Source: Brevibacterium sp. 239c
Lineage (GTDB): Bacteria; Actinomycetota; Actinomycetes; Actinomycetales; Brevibacteriaceae
DNA length: 57,080 bases
NCBI RefSeq assembly: GCF_900169365.1
Contig: NZ_FXZH01000024.1
Coordinates: forward strand, 1-57,080
Direction: 5' to 3'
The notes under the pieces were generated by a model that saw only the letters and a program-made list of their open reading frames with translations, did not search any database and was not told the origin of the DNA. The position numbers and the translations under genes were made by a program. Below are positions 33,716-43,279 of the stretch, piece by piece. Position 1 is the first letter of the stretch. Each line of letters starts with the position of its first letter.

Positions 33716-34750
33716 TCATGGGACCGCCGATTCTCCAATGGGAAGACTGAACCCGAGTAAGAGTGTGTTGATGGCCATCACCTGCGCATAGATGGTCTTG
33801 GGCGCAACATCCGGGTGTTTGAGAATATTCGGATTACCGCTGTCCAGCACGCTCAGACTATCTCGAAGGGGATTAATGATCTCCGATGTATATGGGTACT
33901 GGGGTGATCTCGACGATGTCACTATCACCGAGTTCAACGCCTCGCCGCGCCGCTCAGATGCGATCCGTCCGACGAGTTCGGTGAAGACTTCTTGCTTCGG
34001 CTTGGGGAAGACCCCCTGTGCGGTGAAGTGATAATCGTTTTCGTACTGCTCATACCAACTGTCTGTGACGATCGGATCGACCGAAACGAACTTCCAGCCG
34101 TCCGTCAGCCCGTGGTACAGAGCCCCTGTGCCACCCTTGGAAGCGCCGAAGAGAACGACATTGGGTGCTTCGATGCCATGTTCAGCGACCTTGCTTTGTA
34201 TGAGTCGTCGGATTCTGGAGCTATTGTCTGGCATGAAGCTGGTGTCCAAGTAGAAGGCTCCTTTGACGCCTCCCACATCAGCGACTCGAAGGATTGCTGT
34301 ATCGCGAGGGACGTACTTCATCAACGTGGCAAAGGACGGGCGGAAATAGCGGATCAGGCGCGGTTTGGAATTGATCGGTGAGAAGATGACGACGAGGCGC
34401 GAAATCGTTCCTGACTTCGGGCGTTCGAACTGGTGCACGATCCCATCGTCAGAGACCTGGAACGATTCATCTTTGACGGCAGGCCAGTGGTGCACAATGC
34501 GATCATGCCGGATGAACCTGCTCTCGTCTGCAGCGTTGTAGTACAGGGAGAAGCCCAGATTGGTGAGCCGGATCAATAGGTCCTTCGCATCCCGGTTCTT
34601 CAACGCCAGCTTCATGAGGTCCTGATCGGGCTTCGCTGCGAGAGATGTGTCGATGCGAAAGTATCGAGGCAAGCCGTCATTTTCAGCAATCATTGCAGGG
34701 ATGTCGTCGGGGCTCGTCTCAAGAGTCAGCCACAGTATGTTCTGGATCAC
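33716..34750 (-). CDS. XcbB/CpsF-like capsule biosynthesis protein
   Basis: A 344-residue cytosolic protein resembling the XcbB/CpsF group of capsular polysaccharide proteins, which have an alpha/beta-hydrolase-like core. Supporting features are FSPINSKPRLIRYFRPSFA, the nucleophile elbow VVLFGASKGGTGALYHGL (Ser near residue 205) and FVSVDPIVTDSWYEQYEND. Its catalytic activity is not established; members are found in loci for phosphodiester-linked capsules. GTG 34750 is the start. It lies 36 bases downstream of the polyol-phosphate polymerase gene on the same strand and is likely co-transcribed. Confidence 0.75.
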   Translation of the reverse strand: MIQNILWLTLETSPDDIPAMIAENDGLPRYFRIDTSLAAKPDQDLMKLALKNRDAKDLLIRLTNLGFSLYYNAADESRFIRHDRIVHHWPAVKDESFQVSDDGIVHQFERPKSGTISRLVVIFSPINSKPRLIRYFRPSFATLMKYVPRDTAILRVADVGGVKGAFYLDTSFMPDNSSRIRRLIQSKVAEHGIEAPNVVLFGASKGGTGALYHGLTDGWKFVSVDPIVTDSWYEQYENDYHFTAQGVFPKPKQEVFTELVGRIASERRGEALNSVIVTSSRSPQYPYTSEIINPLRDSLSVLDSGNPNILKHPDVAPKTIYAQVMAINTLLLGFSLPIGESAVP

Positions 34751-34786
34751 AGCAAGACGGTACCACCCTCGAATTCAGAGACTTTC

Positions 34787-36520
34787 CTATTTGAGGGCAT
34801 GCTGAGCCAGCTTCCTCCAGAAACCGGACAGGCCGTCGAACTTGACCAACTCATCGAACTGCGCGTCGCCCAACACTCGTCGATATTCGCGCTGGTACAT
34901 CGTCTCGAGAAGCTCGTCTTCTGGTGCAGCTACCGGAGCTTTTCGAGCGAAGGCACCTTTCAGGCGATTCCATGCAGAACTCTTCTCCACTCGTTCCTCG
35001 GGCATCTGGGCAATGTCTGTGCCCTGACGAGCTTGTCTTTCCTGTGTGGTCATGATCATTTCAAAATCATTGCGCGCCACGATCGACACAGAAGGATCCA
35101 GCTGCCTGATTCGCTCCATCGCGACAGAGTTCGACTTTATAGAATGTGCAACGAAGAGCGTGACATCCCTGTCGCCCGACTTTGCCGCAGTGTCCAAGGC
35201 GTTTAGGAAGGTCTGAGTCTTTTTGGTCTTGTCGAGTCGCCCACCCCAGAAGACGGTTGTCGGCCGGGGACGTGCTTCAACCTGTTTGATACCTGAATCG
35301 TCGCCAAGCATGAACCAACGAATGGTGCGAAGGGTGGCCTGCCCATCGTCATGAGGACAGAATCTCCCTCTGGCCTGCTGATATCGAGTCGTTGGTTGGT
35401 ACGGTTCCGAAATCAGACTGGTGACCGTTGAAATCAGTTCGTCAGCGGTTGTGACAATCGGGCCGGGTAGATCACTTTGATCGAGTAGGAGGCCGCGCTC
35501 TTCGGCGTATTTTGCATAATCGTAGAGGTAGTGGACGATGGGTTTGCCCGTCGCCAAGAAGTCGAAGAAGATACTCGAATAGTCAGATATCAACAGATCG
35601 GCAACTGCAAGAAGTTCGTTCGCAGTCATCTTGGGCGGTGGCACAATGATGTTGCCGTAGTCCACGTTCTTGATGTGGCGAAGCATGATGTGGTGCGCCT
35701 GGAAGATGACATTCGCGTTCAGCTTCGCGAGGGCTTCGATATCTCTTTGAAGCTGATCGCCATCGAATCGTGCAGACCCTTTGTTCCCGCGCCATGTCGG
35801 TGCGTAGAGGACGGTCTTCTTTGTGGGATCCAAGCCCAGGTTCTCGCGAAGTCGTAGTGCGCTCAGTTCGGACATATTCAACGTCAGATCTTGGCGTGGG
35901 TAGCCGATTTCGGCCATAGAACCTGAAAAGACCCCTCTAAGCGAGAACCGAGTCAGCTCCGCCTCGGTCATGTATGGACAAGGAGTCAGAACATGGGTCG
36001 CTTGAAGGAGATTGTAGACGCTTCCTGCCGCTCCCAGGGGCGAAGCAGCTGTACGCCCGAGCGTCTTATAGGCGATTCCGTGCCACGTGTTGAGGTATTT
36101 CTGGTCGGGTTTGCGAACGAAGTAATCGGGCAGGAGCGAGTTGCCGATGATGTAGCCCGCAAGAGCGAGGAAATAGAGGTGGGCATCAGTGCCCCGAGTG
36201 ACGAAAGTGACGCGGGGGTTGTCCCTGAACTCATCGGGTATCAGGTCTGCCGACCTGACCGACCATACATGATGGAGACCGCGGAAATCAGGATCACTGT
36301 AGAGGTGGAGGAAGAGAGCGTACGGAGAGTCCATCATACGCGCGCCGGACATGCTCTCGTAGAAAACCACATTGGAATTGGTCGGCAGTGAGAGGACGTA
36401 CTCTGCCTGACGAGTCTTCAATTCCTCTGGGTCCCGAATTTTGTCTTTCCAAAACTCGCGGCCCGTCACGTTGCGGTGCTTCAAAAAACTGTTTGGCGTG
36501 GCGGCTTCTTCTACTGACAC
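34787..36520 (-). CDS. CDP-glycerol glycerophosphotransferase family protein (TagF/TagB-like)
   Basis: A 577-residue member of the Glyphos_transf family. After an N-terminal part (VVFYESMSGARMMDSPYALF) come YLNTWHGIAYKTLGR (catalytic His), KTVLYAPTWRG, HHIMLRHIKN and ADLLISDYSSIFFDFLATG, the standard GT-B motif set of teichoic-acid polymerases. It transfers polyol phosphate from a CDP-polyol to a membrane-linked chain. The last 150 residues add a basic tail with no clear family. GTG start 36520. It diverges from the plus-strand fused transferase at 36706, with a promoter-bearing gap of about 185 bases. Confidence 0.87.
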   Translation of the reverse strand: MSVEEAATPNSFLKHRNVTGREFWKDKIRDPEELKTRQAEYVLSLPTNSNVVFYESMSGARMMDSPYALFLHLYSDPDFRGLHHVWSVRSADLIPDEFRDNPRVTFVTRGTDAHLYFLALAGYIIGNSLLPDYFVRKPDQKYLNTWHGIAYKTLGRTAASPLGAAGSVYNLLQATHVLTPCPYMTEAELTRFSLRGVFSGSMAEIGYPRQDLTLNMSELSALRLRENLGLDPTKKTVLYAPTWRGNKGSARFDGDQLQRDIEALAKLNANVIFQAHHIMLRHIKNVDYGNIIVPPPKMTANELLAVADLLISDYSSIFFDFLATGKPIVHYLYDYAKYAEERGLLLDQSDLPGPIVTTADELISTVTSLISEPYQPTTRYQQARGRFCPHDDGQATLRTIRWFMLGDDSGIKQVEARPRPTTVFWGGRLDKTKKTQTFLNALDTAAKSGDRDVTLFVAHSIKSNSVAMERIRQLDPSVSIVARNDFEMIMTTQERQARQGTDIAQMPEERVEKSSAWNRLKGAFARKAPVAAPEDELLETMYQREYRRVLGDAQFDELVKFDGLSGFWRKLAQHALK

Positions 36521-36705
36521 GTGTGATTCCCTTGGTCATCGCTTCGGACATGGATATGAAGATACGTACCCAGGGGCAGGAGCAAGCGTAAATAGTCGGA
36601 TAACTTGAGATATCTAGGGGGTGTCTGGCAAGTGTACATTTGCCCTGGCGATACACTACTTGGCGTCTACTGATTACCGAAACTTCGGTGTTCAAGCCCA
36701 ATACC

Positions 36706-39378
36706 ATGATCGCGGTCACATCTATCGAGTGGAGTAAATTGCAAATAGGACCCCGGACCAAGCGTGTTCTTCTGAACGTCTTTCCTTCGGCAATGTCTGC
36801 CTATTTGCGCAAAGAGCGAATCCAATGGTCACGTCAGCTACGCCAGAACAAGAAATCAGTTTCGAGCGCCGTTCGGTCTAGGGCGTTCTCAAAGGCGCTG
36901 ACCGGACCGCTGAAGCGAGACACTGTTATCTGGGAGTCGTTCTCAGGTAATGGGGCTCTGTGCAACCCGGAGGCACTTTTCCGGCAGATGCTTGAGGACC
37001 CACGTTTCGGCAGTTTTCACCATACATGGGTGCTTTCCGAGAAGGCATGGTCGTCACAGTTCCGTACAAAGTTCGCGGGACATCCGCGCGTGAACTTCGT
37101 TAAGTATAGGACAACGACCTACTTCGAGAAGCTCGAGAGTAGTCAGTACCTGGTCAACAACGCAACTTTCCCAGCCGAGTTCGTCAAACGACCTGATCAG
37201 ACTTACGTCAATATGTGGCACGGCACCCCGCTGAAGAAGATGGGCTATGACATCGAGGGCGGTGCAGATGGTGCGAGGAACGTGCTTCGGAATTTCATGT
37301 CTGCGGACTATCTGCTGTCCCAGAACGGCTTCATGACCAATCAGATGTATCTGAACGCATACAAGCTGAATAACGTGTATTCAGGTGCAATCATCGAAGA
37401 GGGTTACCCACGGTCTGATTGCATGTTCAGGACAGAAGCCGGGGCTGTGGCTAGACAGTCGTTGAAGGACCGCGGGGTCGAGACGGAAGGGAAGAAGGTT
37501 CTGCTCTATGCCCCCACATGGCGAGGGGAATCCTTCTACAAACCGAGTGCTGACGCCAGCCGCTTGAAGGCCACTCTGGCAGCACTGCGAGCGAACCCTG
37601 AGCTCGACGGTTGGGTCATACTACTCAAGGCTCACCAAGTTATTTTCGATCAGTTGATTGAGGACCCTGAGTTCTCCGATTCCCTGATTCATAACGACGT
37701 GCCGGCAAATGAAGCGCTTGCCATCACTGACCTGTTGATCACGGACTATTCGAGCATCTTTGTTGACTATCTGGCCACTGGACGGCCAGTCGCGTTCCAC
37801 ATTCCGGATTCGGACAGTTATGCGAGCGACCGTGGAGTATATCTCGAGACTTCAGAGCTTCCAGGTCCCGTCTCCCGGTCAGTGGAAGAACTCAATGAGA
37901 ATGTCGCGAAGTTGCGCGACCGGAGCAGTTTCGAAAACGCGTTCCCCGGCGAGGCCGAACGATATGCGAAACTATCAGCAGAACTGACCCCCCGCGACGA
38001 CGGGGAAGCTGGAAAGCGAGTTCTCGATATCGTCTTCGGTGGTCACGAGTCCGGCTACAACGTCAAACGAGGTTTCAGCGACGGCCGAAAGAAGATCGTA
38101 ATTTATCTCGGCGGGATGATCACGAACGGGATCACATCATCAGCGTTGAATCTCCTGAACAGCATAGACAACAGCGACTACGACATCACAGCATTCTTCT
38201 ATCGATCCAATCAGAGGGACCGTAAAGAAAACGCTGCAATGATTCCGAGCCACGTCAGACAGCTGATTCGGGACCCGAGTATTCTCCAGTTGCCTTTGTT
38301 GGGCAGTATGCAAGAACTGGACAAGGCTTCGATCGACGACCTGCCAGATAGCGACAAAGCTACAGCTGTCTGGGACTGGGAATGGCGGCGCATCTTCGGC
38401 CATGCTGAGTTCGATGCAGCCGTTGATTTCAGTGGATACTCGTCATACTGGACCCGAATCGTGGCACACGCAACGGCGGCAAGGAAGGCAGTTTGGCTCC
38501 ACAATGACCTCGAAGCTGACGCAGAAAGGGACGTGAATGGAGTCCGTCCTCATTTCCAGAACCTGACTGGAGTCTTCAAGCTCTACCGTGATTTCGACGC
38601 CTTGGTCTCAGTTTCTCCGGACCTCAATGAGATCAATCGGACGAACCTCCGCATGTATGCATCCAGCGAAAAGTTCACTAGTGCCCGCAATACGATCAAC
38701 GTTGAACGGATCAGGTCTGGCAGCGGTGGAACTATGGTCGAGAATCCTGCAGCCGGAGACTATTCGTTGAGGAACCTGGGAGATGCAGTCAAAGCTCTCG
38801 GAGAGTACTACTCTTTCGAAGATCTTATCTCCGAGGCCAATCGCCAGCAGAGCCTGTCAAGTTTTGTAGGTGGCGGAGCTGGGACAACATTTGTCACAGT
38901 GGGCAGATTGTCGCCCGAAAAGAATCATGCTCGGCTGATTCGTGCGTTTGCTCTGGTCGCCAAGGTGACTCCAGGAGCCAAGCTGGTTGTCATCGGCGAA
39001 GGCCCCTTGGAAAAAGAGCTCAAGCAGCTGACGGTCTCCTTGGGTATAACTGGGTCGGTGGAGTTCACCGGTCGACTGCGGAATCCTTACTCGGTGATGT
39101 CTGCATGCGATTGTTTTGTCATGTCGAGCGATTATGAAGGGCAGCCAATTGTCATTCTAGAGGCAAGAGTCCTCGGCCTGCCCATAGTGACGACTAGGTT
39201 CGGATCGGTGCACAGTGCGATGGAAGGCAGTGGAGGCCTCATTGTCGATACAGATGAGGCAGCACTGGCAGAGGGGATGCAGGCATACCTTGATGGGAAA
39301 GTTCATGCCTCACCATTCGATGGTGAGGCCTACAATAAGGAGGTCGTCGACGAATTCACTCGGGTGATATTCGGCTGA
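36706..39378 (+). CDS. CDP-polyol phosphotransferase fused to a GT4 glycosyltransferase
   Basis: A protein of about 890 residues with two enzymes. Residues 70-440 are a Glyphos_transf domain (VIWESFSGNGALCNPEALF, YVNMWHGTPLKKMGYDIEG, KVLLYAPTWRGESFYK, LLITDYSSIFVDYLATG). After a linker, residues 470-885 form a GT4 glycosyltransferase (IYLGGMITNGITSSALNLLN, FVTVGRLSPEKNHARLIRAF, VMSSDYEGQPIVILEARVLG). It could add a polyol-phosphate unit and then a sugar to the same chain. The start is uncertain: ATG 36706 lacks a ribosome site, TTG 36739 has TGGAG before it, and the frame opens at 36640. Confidence 0.83.
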   Translation: MIAVTSIEWSKLQIGPRTKRVLLNVFPSAMSAYLRKERIQWSRQLRQNKKSVSSAVRSRAFSKALTGPLKRDTVIWESFSGNGALCNPEALFRQMLEDPRFGSFHHTWVLSEKAWSSQFRTKFAGHPRVNFVKYRTTTYFEKLESSQYLVNNATFPAEFVKRPDQTYVNMWHGTPLKKMGYDIEGGADGARNVLRNFMSADYLLSQNGFMTNQMYLNAYKLNNVYSGAIIEEGYPRSDCMFRTEAGAVARQSLKDRGVETEGKKVLLYAPTWRGESFYKPSADASRLKATLAALRANPELDGWVILLKAHQVIFDQLIEDPEFSDSLIHNDVPANEALAITDLLITDYSSIFVDYLATGRPVAFHIPDSDSYASDRGVYLETSELPGPVSRSVEELNENVAKLRDRSSFENAFPGEAERYAKLSAELTPRDDGEAGKRVLDIVFGGHESGYNVKRGFSDGRKKIVIYLGGMITNGITSSALNLLNSIDNSDYDITAFFYRSNQRDRKENAAMIPSHVRQLIRDPSILQLPLLGSMQELDKASIDDLPDSDKATAVWDWEWRRIFGHAEFDAAVDFSGYSSYWTRIVAHATAARKAVWLHNDLEADAERDVNGVRPHFQNLTGVFKLYRDFDALVSVSPDLNEINRTNLRMYASSEKFTSARNTINVERIRSGSGGTMVENPAAGDYSLRNLGDAVKALGEYYSFEDLISEANRQQSLSSFVGGGAGTTFVTVGRLSPEKNHARLIRAFALVAKVTPGAKLVVIGEGPLEKELKQLTVSLGITGSVEFTGRLRNPYSVMSACDCFVMSSDYEGQPIVILEARVLGLPIVTTRFGSVHSAMEGSGGLIVDTDEAALAEGMQAYLDGKVHASPFDGEAYNKEVVDEFTRVIFG

Positions 39379-39382
39379 GCCT

Positions 39383-39422
39383 CTTGGTTTCGATCCATTG
39401 TTATTGGTGGATTGAAACCAAG
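39383..39422 (+). terminator. 15-bp hairpin after the fused transferase
   Basis: Arms CTTGGTTTCGATCCA (39383-39397) and TGGATTGAAACCAAG (39408-39422), one mismatch, loop ten bases. Begins four bases after the stop codon. No T-run. Confidence 0.55.
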
Positions 39423-39555
39423 TCTCAGTGGCAGCCGAGAAACAGGCCGTGAACACAGCTCATCGCTGGGTGCGGTGATCATAATGACAGGCCATGTTGT
39501 ATATAAACGGAGAGTCGGCTCAGGGTCTTCGAATCTGCACGTGCACAATGGTTCT

Positions 39556-40824
39556 ATGACAACTCTTCCGGATGACCTCTCGCATCAAGCGATCAAAGGG
39601 GTCAACTTCGCTCAGTCGGCGGCGAAGCTTGGAGCCCGAAAATTCCGCGACCGGATTCAGGAATCACGGCTCCCTAGTGATTTCTACCCACAAGCGACGG
39701 ACGAATTCGTGGCTGCAGCGTGCTTCGGCGTGGGAATGGATTCGGTCTATCAGCTCGAACAGTGGATCTGGCCGTTCGAGCAGTTGGAAGCAGAGCTGAA
39801 AGGCTTGGGGTACGGCGATCACCCATTTGGGATCATTGTCCGCAGTCCCATCGTTGCCAAGCATCTGAAGACTGTCACCGATCTCCCGGTTCGGTTCTCG
39901 CGTCTGACCAAGGGCCTCGATGAGTTCATGACCTCGTCGTCTCTGAGGGCTGTCTTCTACGTCAATCAGGCGACACCGAACTTCCAGTCACTGCGCTATC
40001 CGGGTCCCGCTCACGTTCATCTCAGTCATGGGGAGAGCGAAAAGGTCTCGATGATCTCCAATCAGCTCAAGGCTTATGACTTTGTCTTTACCGCGGGACA
40101 AGCAGCACGGGAGCGCATTGAGCGAACACTCTATGGGATGTGCGACGAAAAGATGCTCGATGTCGGGCGTCCTCAGCTCGATCGCCCACGAGCGATCCCG
40201 GAGGTGTGGCGTAACTTTTCCGCAGCCGAGCCTGATGGGCAAATAGTGTTCTATGCACCGACGTGGGAGGGGGACTCGCCGTCGATGGCCTACGGAGCAA
40301 TCGCACACAACGGCGCAAGCATCGTCAACAACCTTCTGAATGCGGGCTATCGAGTGATCTTTCGTCCCCATCAGCGAACTGGGGTCATGAGGAGCGAATA
40401 TGCGAAGGCTCTCGACACCATTGAGGACATCGTCGAATCTGATCCGAGAGCACTTCTGGACCGAACCTCAGACGTTTCGTGGCAGTTCGACATGGCAGAT
40501 GTCGCAGTTGCCGAGATGTCCTCGGTGGCGTATGACTGGTTGGCATCGAAGAAGCCGCTCGTCATGATCGAACCCTATAGCTCCGACGCCGAGGTGCTGT
40601 CCGGCGGTCTTCTTGATCGTTGCCTCACCCTGCCCGCAGATGACAGCCTGGACATCGTCGATCTCATCGTTGAAGCGGAATCGGCCTGGGACCTCTCCAC
40701 CGAGCTGGGCCGACGCTATCTGGGCGATACGTCGCCTGGTGCACAGATCTCTCAGTTCGTCGACGCCACTAAAACCGTCATCGAGCGCCGAAACGAAGAC
40801 CGTCTTCAAAAAGCTGATTCGTGA
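39556..40824 (+). CDS. TagB-like CDP-glycerol glycerophosphotransferase
   Basis: A 422-residue protein of the shorter Glyphos_transf type: VFYVNQATPNFQSLRYPGPA, HVHLSHGESEKVSMISNQLK (catalytic His region), VGRPQLDRPRAIPEVW, VFYAPTWEGDSPSMAYG and VAVAEMSSVAYDWLASKKP. This form is typical of actinobacterial transferases that prime or extend the chain. The frame is open from 39412; I take ATG 39556, with ATG 39484 also possible, because neither has a clear ribosome site. It is a distant paralogue of the protein at 51258-52538 (shared NFQSL, HVHxxHGES, YAPTWEG). It leads the plus-strand polymer operon. Confidence 0.8.
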   Translation: MTTLPDDLSHQAIKGVNFAQSAAKLGARKFRDRIQESRLPSDFYPQATDEFVAAACFGVGMDSVYQLEQWIWPFEQLEAELKGLGYGDHPFGIIVRSPIVAKHLKTVTDLPVRFSRLTKGLDEFMTSSSLRAVFYVNQATPNFQSLRYPGPAHVHLSHGESEKVSMISNQLKAYDFVFTAGQAARERIERTLYGMCDEKMLDVGRPQLDRPRAIPEVWRNFSAAEPDGQIVFYAPTWEGDSPSMAYGAIAHNGASIVNNLLNAGYRVIFRPHQRTGVMRSEYAKALDTIEDIVESDPRALLDRTSDVSWQFDMADVAVAEMSSVAYDWLASKKPLVMIEPYSSDAEVLSGGLLDRCLTLPADDSLDIVDLIVEAESAWDLSTELGRRYLGDTSPGAQISQFVDATKTVIERRNEDRLQKADS

Positions 40825-40932
40825 GGCAAGTTACACATCTGTGACCAAAAGTAACAGACTGGTAAACTGCCGCTGAACTGCTACTCCCATCTGCCTGCCC
40901 TCGAGGCACCAAATCGTCTGGAAGGTTCCTTC

Positions 40933-41322
40933 ATGCGACGAGTCATCACATATGGCACGTTTGATCTTCTTCATTATGGCCATATCCGTCTGCTCCAGCG
41001 TTGCAAAGAGCAGGGCGACTACCTCGTTGTAGCGCTCTCAAGCGACGAGTTCAATGCTGGTAAGGACAAGAAGTCCTACTTTTCCTATGAGGAACGCAAG
41101 CACATGCTTGAGGCGATCCGCTACGTCGACCTCGTGATTCCAGAGGACAACTGGGAACAGAAGGTCACCGATGTCGAAAAGTACCACATCGACACCTTCG
41201 TGATGGGTGACGACTGGGAAGGGACGTTCGACTTCCTCAAAGACAAATGTGAAGTCGTCTACCTGCCCCGTACCCCCGAAATTTCAACGACTCGCATCAA
41301 GACGGAACTCGGCAAACCCTGA
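40933..41322 (+). CDS. tagD: Glycerol-3-phosphate cytidylyltransferase
   Basis: A 129-residue nucleotidyltransferase that makes CDP-glycerol from CTP and sn-glycerol-3-phosphate. It shows TYGTFDLLHYGHIRLLQRCK with the HxGH motif, then YVDLVIPEDNWEQKVTDV, TFVMGDDWEGTFDFLKDKC and the RTPEISTTRIK signature. Length and motifs match TagD/TarD all along. GAAGGTTCCTTC precedes the ATG. It supplies the donor for the glycerophosphotransferases in this locus and is strong evidence that at least part of the polymer contains glycerol phosphate. Confidence 0.95.
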   Translation: MRRVITYGTFDLLHYGHIRLLQRCKEQGDYLVVALSSDEFNAGKDKKSYFSYEERKHMLEAIRYVDLVIPEDNWEQKVTDVEKYHIDTFVMGDDWEGTFDFLKDKCEVVYLPRTPEISTTRIKTELGKP

Positions 41323-41440
41323 CATTTCGGTTACCTGAAGTGCATTGGACACCCCTGTGCCTTCTCAAGAGCAATCGATGTGACCACAGTAGAATGCTTC
41401 GAAACGCTATTCACATGCCTTGAAGCAGAGAGGAGCGGGT

Positions 41441-42271
41441 GTGCCAACACGAGAACCGCAGAGCCACCCGACCCTGGCTGAGCTTCGGGCTAAGGCTCAG
41501 CCAATCGAAGTTCGCAGTCGGAAGAATGCTGAGCACTGGAGCGCACAGCTGTACCTCAGGCACATTTCGATCTATTTCACGATGATCCTCGTGCGTACGA
41601 GGATCAGTGCCAACGGGGTCACCGGTCTGATGATCCTTGCCGGCTGGTGCATCGCAGCCAGCTTGCTCATCCCAGGGATCTGGGGAGCAATCCTCGCAGT
41701 GATTTTTTCTCAGGTCCAGATGTACATCGACTGCTGCGATGGAGAAGTAGCCAGATGGCGTGGCACCAGCGGAGCCAAAGGCGTCTTCCTAGACAAAGTC
41801 GGGCACTACACCACGGAAGGCCTGGTAGCCGTGGCTCTGGGTGTGCGAGCGGTGGGGGAGTGGGACAACCTCAGCGATGATCCCGCCGGAACATACCCCT
41901 ACTTGTTGGCCGGAACTGTCCTCGCTGGTTTCGTCCTGCTTAACAAAGCACTCAACGACATGGTTCACGTCTCCAGAGCATTCAACGGTCTGGACAAACT
42001 CGCGGACTCGCAAGCGGCAACCGCGCTGAACCCAGGTTTTGTAGCGAAGCTCAAAAGAGCTGCCCGTTTCGTACCGTTCCATCGCATCTACCATTCCGTG
42101 GAGATGTCGCTCCTCGCTCTGGCAGCGAGCATCGCGACGCTTATTGCAGCGTCAGCTGGCGCGGCTCCGCTCTTCGGCGAACGTTGGCTCGTTCTGATAC
42201 TGGCACCGTTGTGCCTACTGTCGGTCATCGGGCACTTCATGTCGATCATGGCCTCGAGGAGACTGTCATGA
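41441..42271 (+). CDS. CDP-alcohol phosphatidyltransferase family membrane enzyme
   Basis: A 276-residue membrane protein with the CDP-OH-P motif: DCCDGEVARWRG, then GAKGVFLDKVGHYTTEG. The three first Asp residues and the fourth (LDK) are kept, but the last Asp of the classical motif is His, a variant I associate with an actinobacterial subgroup. About six hydrophobic segments. It joins a CDP-activated alcohol to a second alcohol in the membrane; the product may be a lipid anchor or polyol lipid for the polymer. GTG 41441 has GAGAGGAGCG before it. Its stop overlaps the next gene by ATGA. Confidence 0.85.
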   Translation: MPTREPQSHPTLAELRAKAQPIEVRSRKNAEHWSAQLYLRHISIYFTMILVRTRISANGVTGLMILAGWCIAASLLIPGIWGAILAVIFSQVQMYIDCCDGEVARWRGTSGAKGVFLDKVGHYTTEGLVAVALGVRAVGEWDNLSDDPAGTYPYLLAGTVLAGFVLLNKALNDMVHVSRAFNGLDKLADSQAATALNPGFVAKLKRAARFVPFHRIYHSVEMSLLALAASIATLIAASAGAAPLFGERWLVLILAPLCLLSVIGHFMSIMASRRLS

Positions 42272-43191
42272 CTGATTCTTCCCGTATTCTTTCCCAGAGA
42301 TTCGAAGAGAGCCGCAAATACTCATTTGGTGTTGTCGTGCTCTCCCAAGGGAAGCGACTGCACGACCTCAACCGCGGGTTCGAATCTCTGCTGGCGCAGA
42401 AGGGTGTCGATCTCGACGTTGTGTGTGTAGGCAATGGATGGGAGCCCGAAGGGATCCCTGCCGAGGTCAAAACTCTGGGACTGCCGGAGAACTTGGGGAT
42501 CCCTGCCGGGCGCAACGCTGGAGTTCCACACGTCAAGGGCGAATTCCTGTTCTTCCTCGATGACGATGCATGGTTGCCCGACGACACCACTCTGATGCGC
42601 ATGGCTCAGCTGATGCGCACGAAACCGAGAATCGGTCTGATCCAACCTAGAGTCGAGGAACCGGGTGGGCCGGATGCTCCGAAACGGTGGATCCCCCGTT
42701 TGAAGAAGGGCGAAGCCGAGCACTCCTCCAACGTCTTCTCAGTCTGGGAAGGTGCCGTCTGCATGCAGCGGACGGCATTCGACGAGTGTGGCGGCTGGCC
42801 GGGACCGTTCTGGTACGCCCACGAAGGAATCGAACTCGCCTGGAGAGTGTGGGACGCCGGCTACATAGTCTGGTACATGGGTGACCTGGCTGTGGCACAC
42901 CCTGTGATCGATCCCAGACGCCATGACGAATACTTCTACATGAATGCACGGAACCGTGTCTGGCTGGCTCGACGTAACTTACCGTGGCCCTTCAGCTGGG
43001 CCTACGTCGGTTCGTGGACACTGATGCAGTGTTTGAAATGGGCGAACAAGCCACACCAGCTCCAAGCTTGGATGGAAGGGTGGCGCGCAGGCTGGAAGCT
43101 CGATCCGTGGGCAGAGGATGAGGACCGACAGAAACTCTCGAAACGGGGCGTGTTGAGGATGACTCGACACGGACGTCCTCCCATCATCTGA
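42268..43191 (+). CDS. GT2-family glycosyltransferase
   Basis: A 307-residue inverting glycosyltransferase of the GT-A fold: FGVVVLSQGKRLHDLNRGFE, LPENLGIPAGRNAGVPHVKG, EFLFFLDDDAWLPDD (the metal-binding DDD), and later WEGAVCMQRTAFDECGGWPG and WRVWDAGYIVWYMG. Resembles rhamnosyl- or galactofuranosyl-type GT2 enzymes of actinobacterial wall loci. ATG 42268 overlaps the stop of the CDP-alcohol enzyme, so the pair is translationally coupled. It may glycosylate the linkage unit or a lipid carrier. Soluble or membrane-associated; no helix is seen. Confidence 0.86.
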   Translation: MTDSSRILSQRFEESRKYSFGVVVLSQGKRLHDLNRGFESLLAQKGVDLDVVCVGNGWEPEGIPAEVKTLGLPENLGIPAGRNAGVPHVKGEFLFFLDDDAWLPDDTTLMRMAQLMRTKPRIGLIQPRVEEPGGPDAPKRWIPRLKKGEAEHSSNVFSVWEGAVCMQRTAFDECGGWPGPFWYAHEGIELAWRVWDAGYIVWYMGDLAVAHPVIDPRRHDEYFYMNARNRVWLARRNLPWPFSWAYVGSWTLMQCLKWANKPHQLQAWMEGWRAGWKLDPWAEDEDRQKLSKRGVLRMTRHGRPPII

Positions 43192-43279
43192 GCGGAAGAC
43201 CGCTCTGCCGACCACAGGAACGACAGCGACCGCAGCCGGGTCTGATCAAACCGGCTGAGAATTGTTTTGGAAGCGACAC

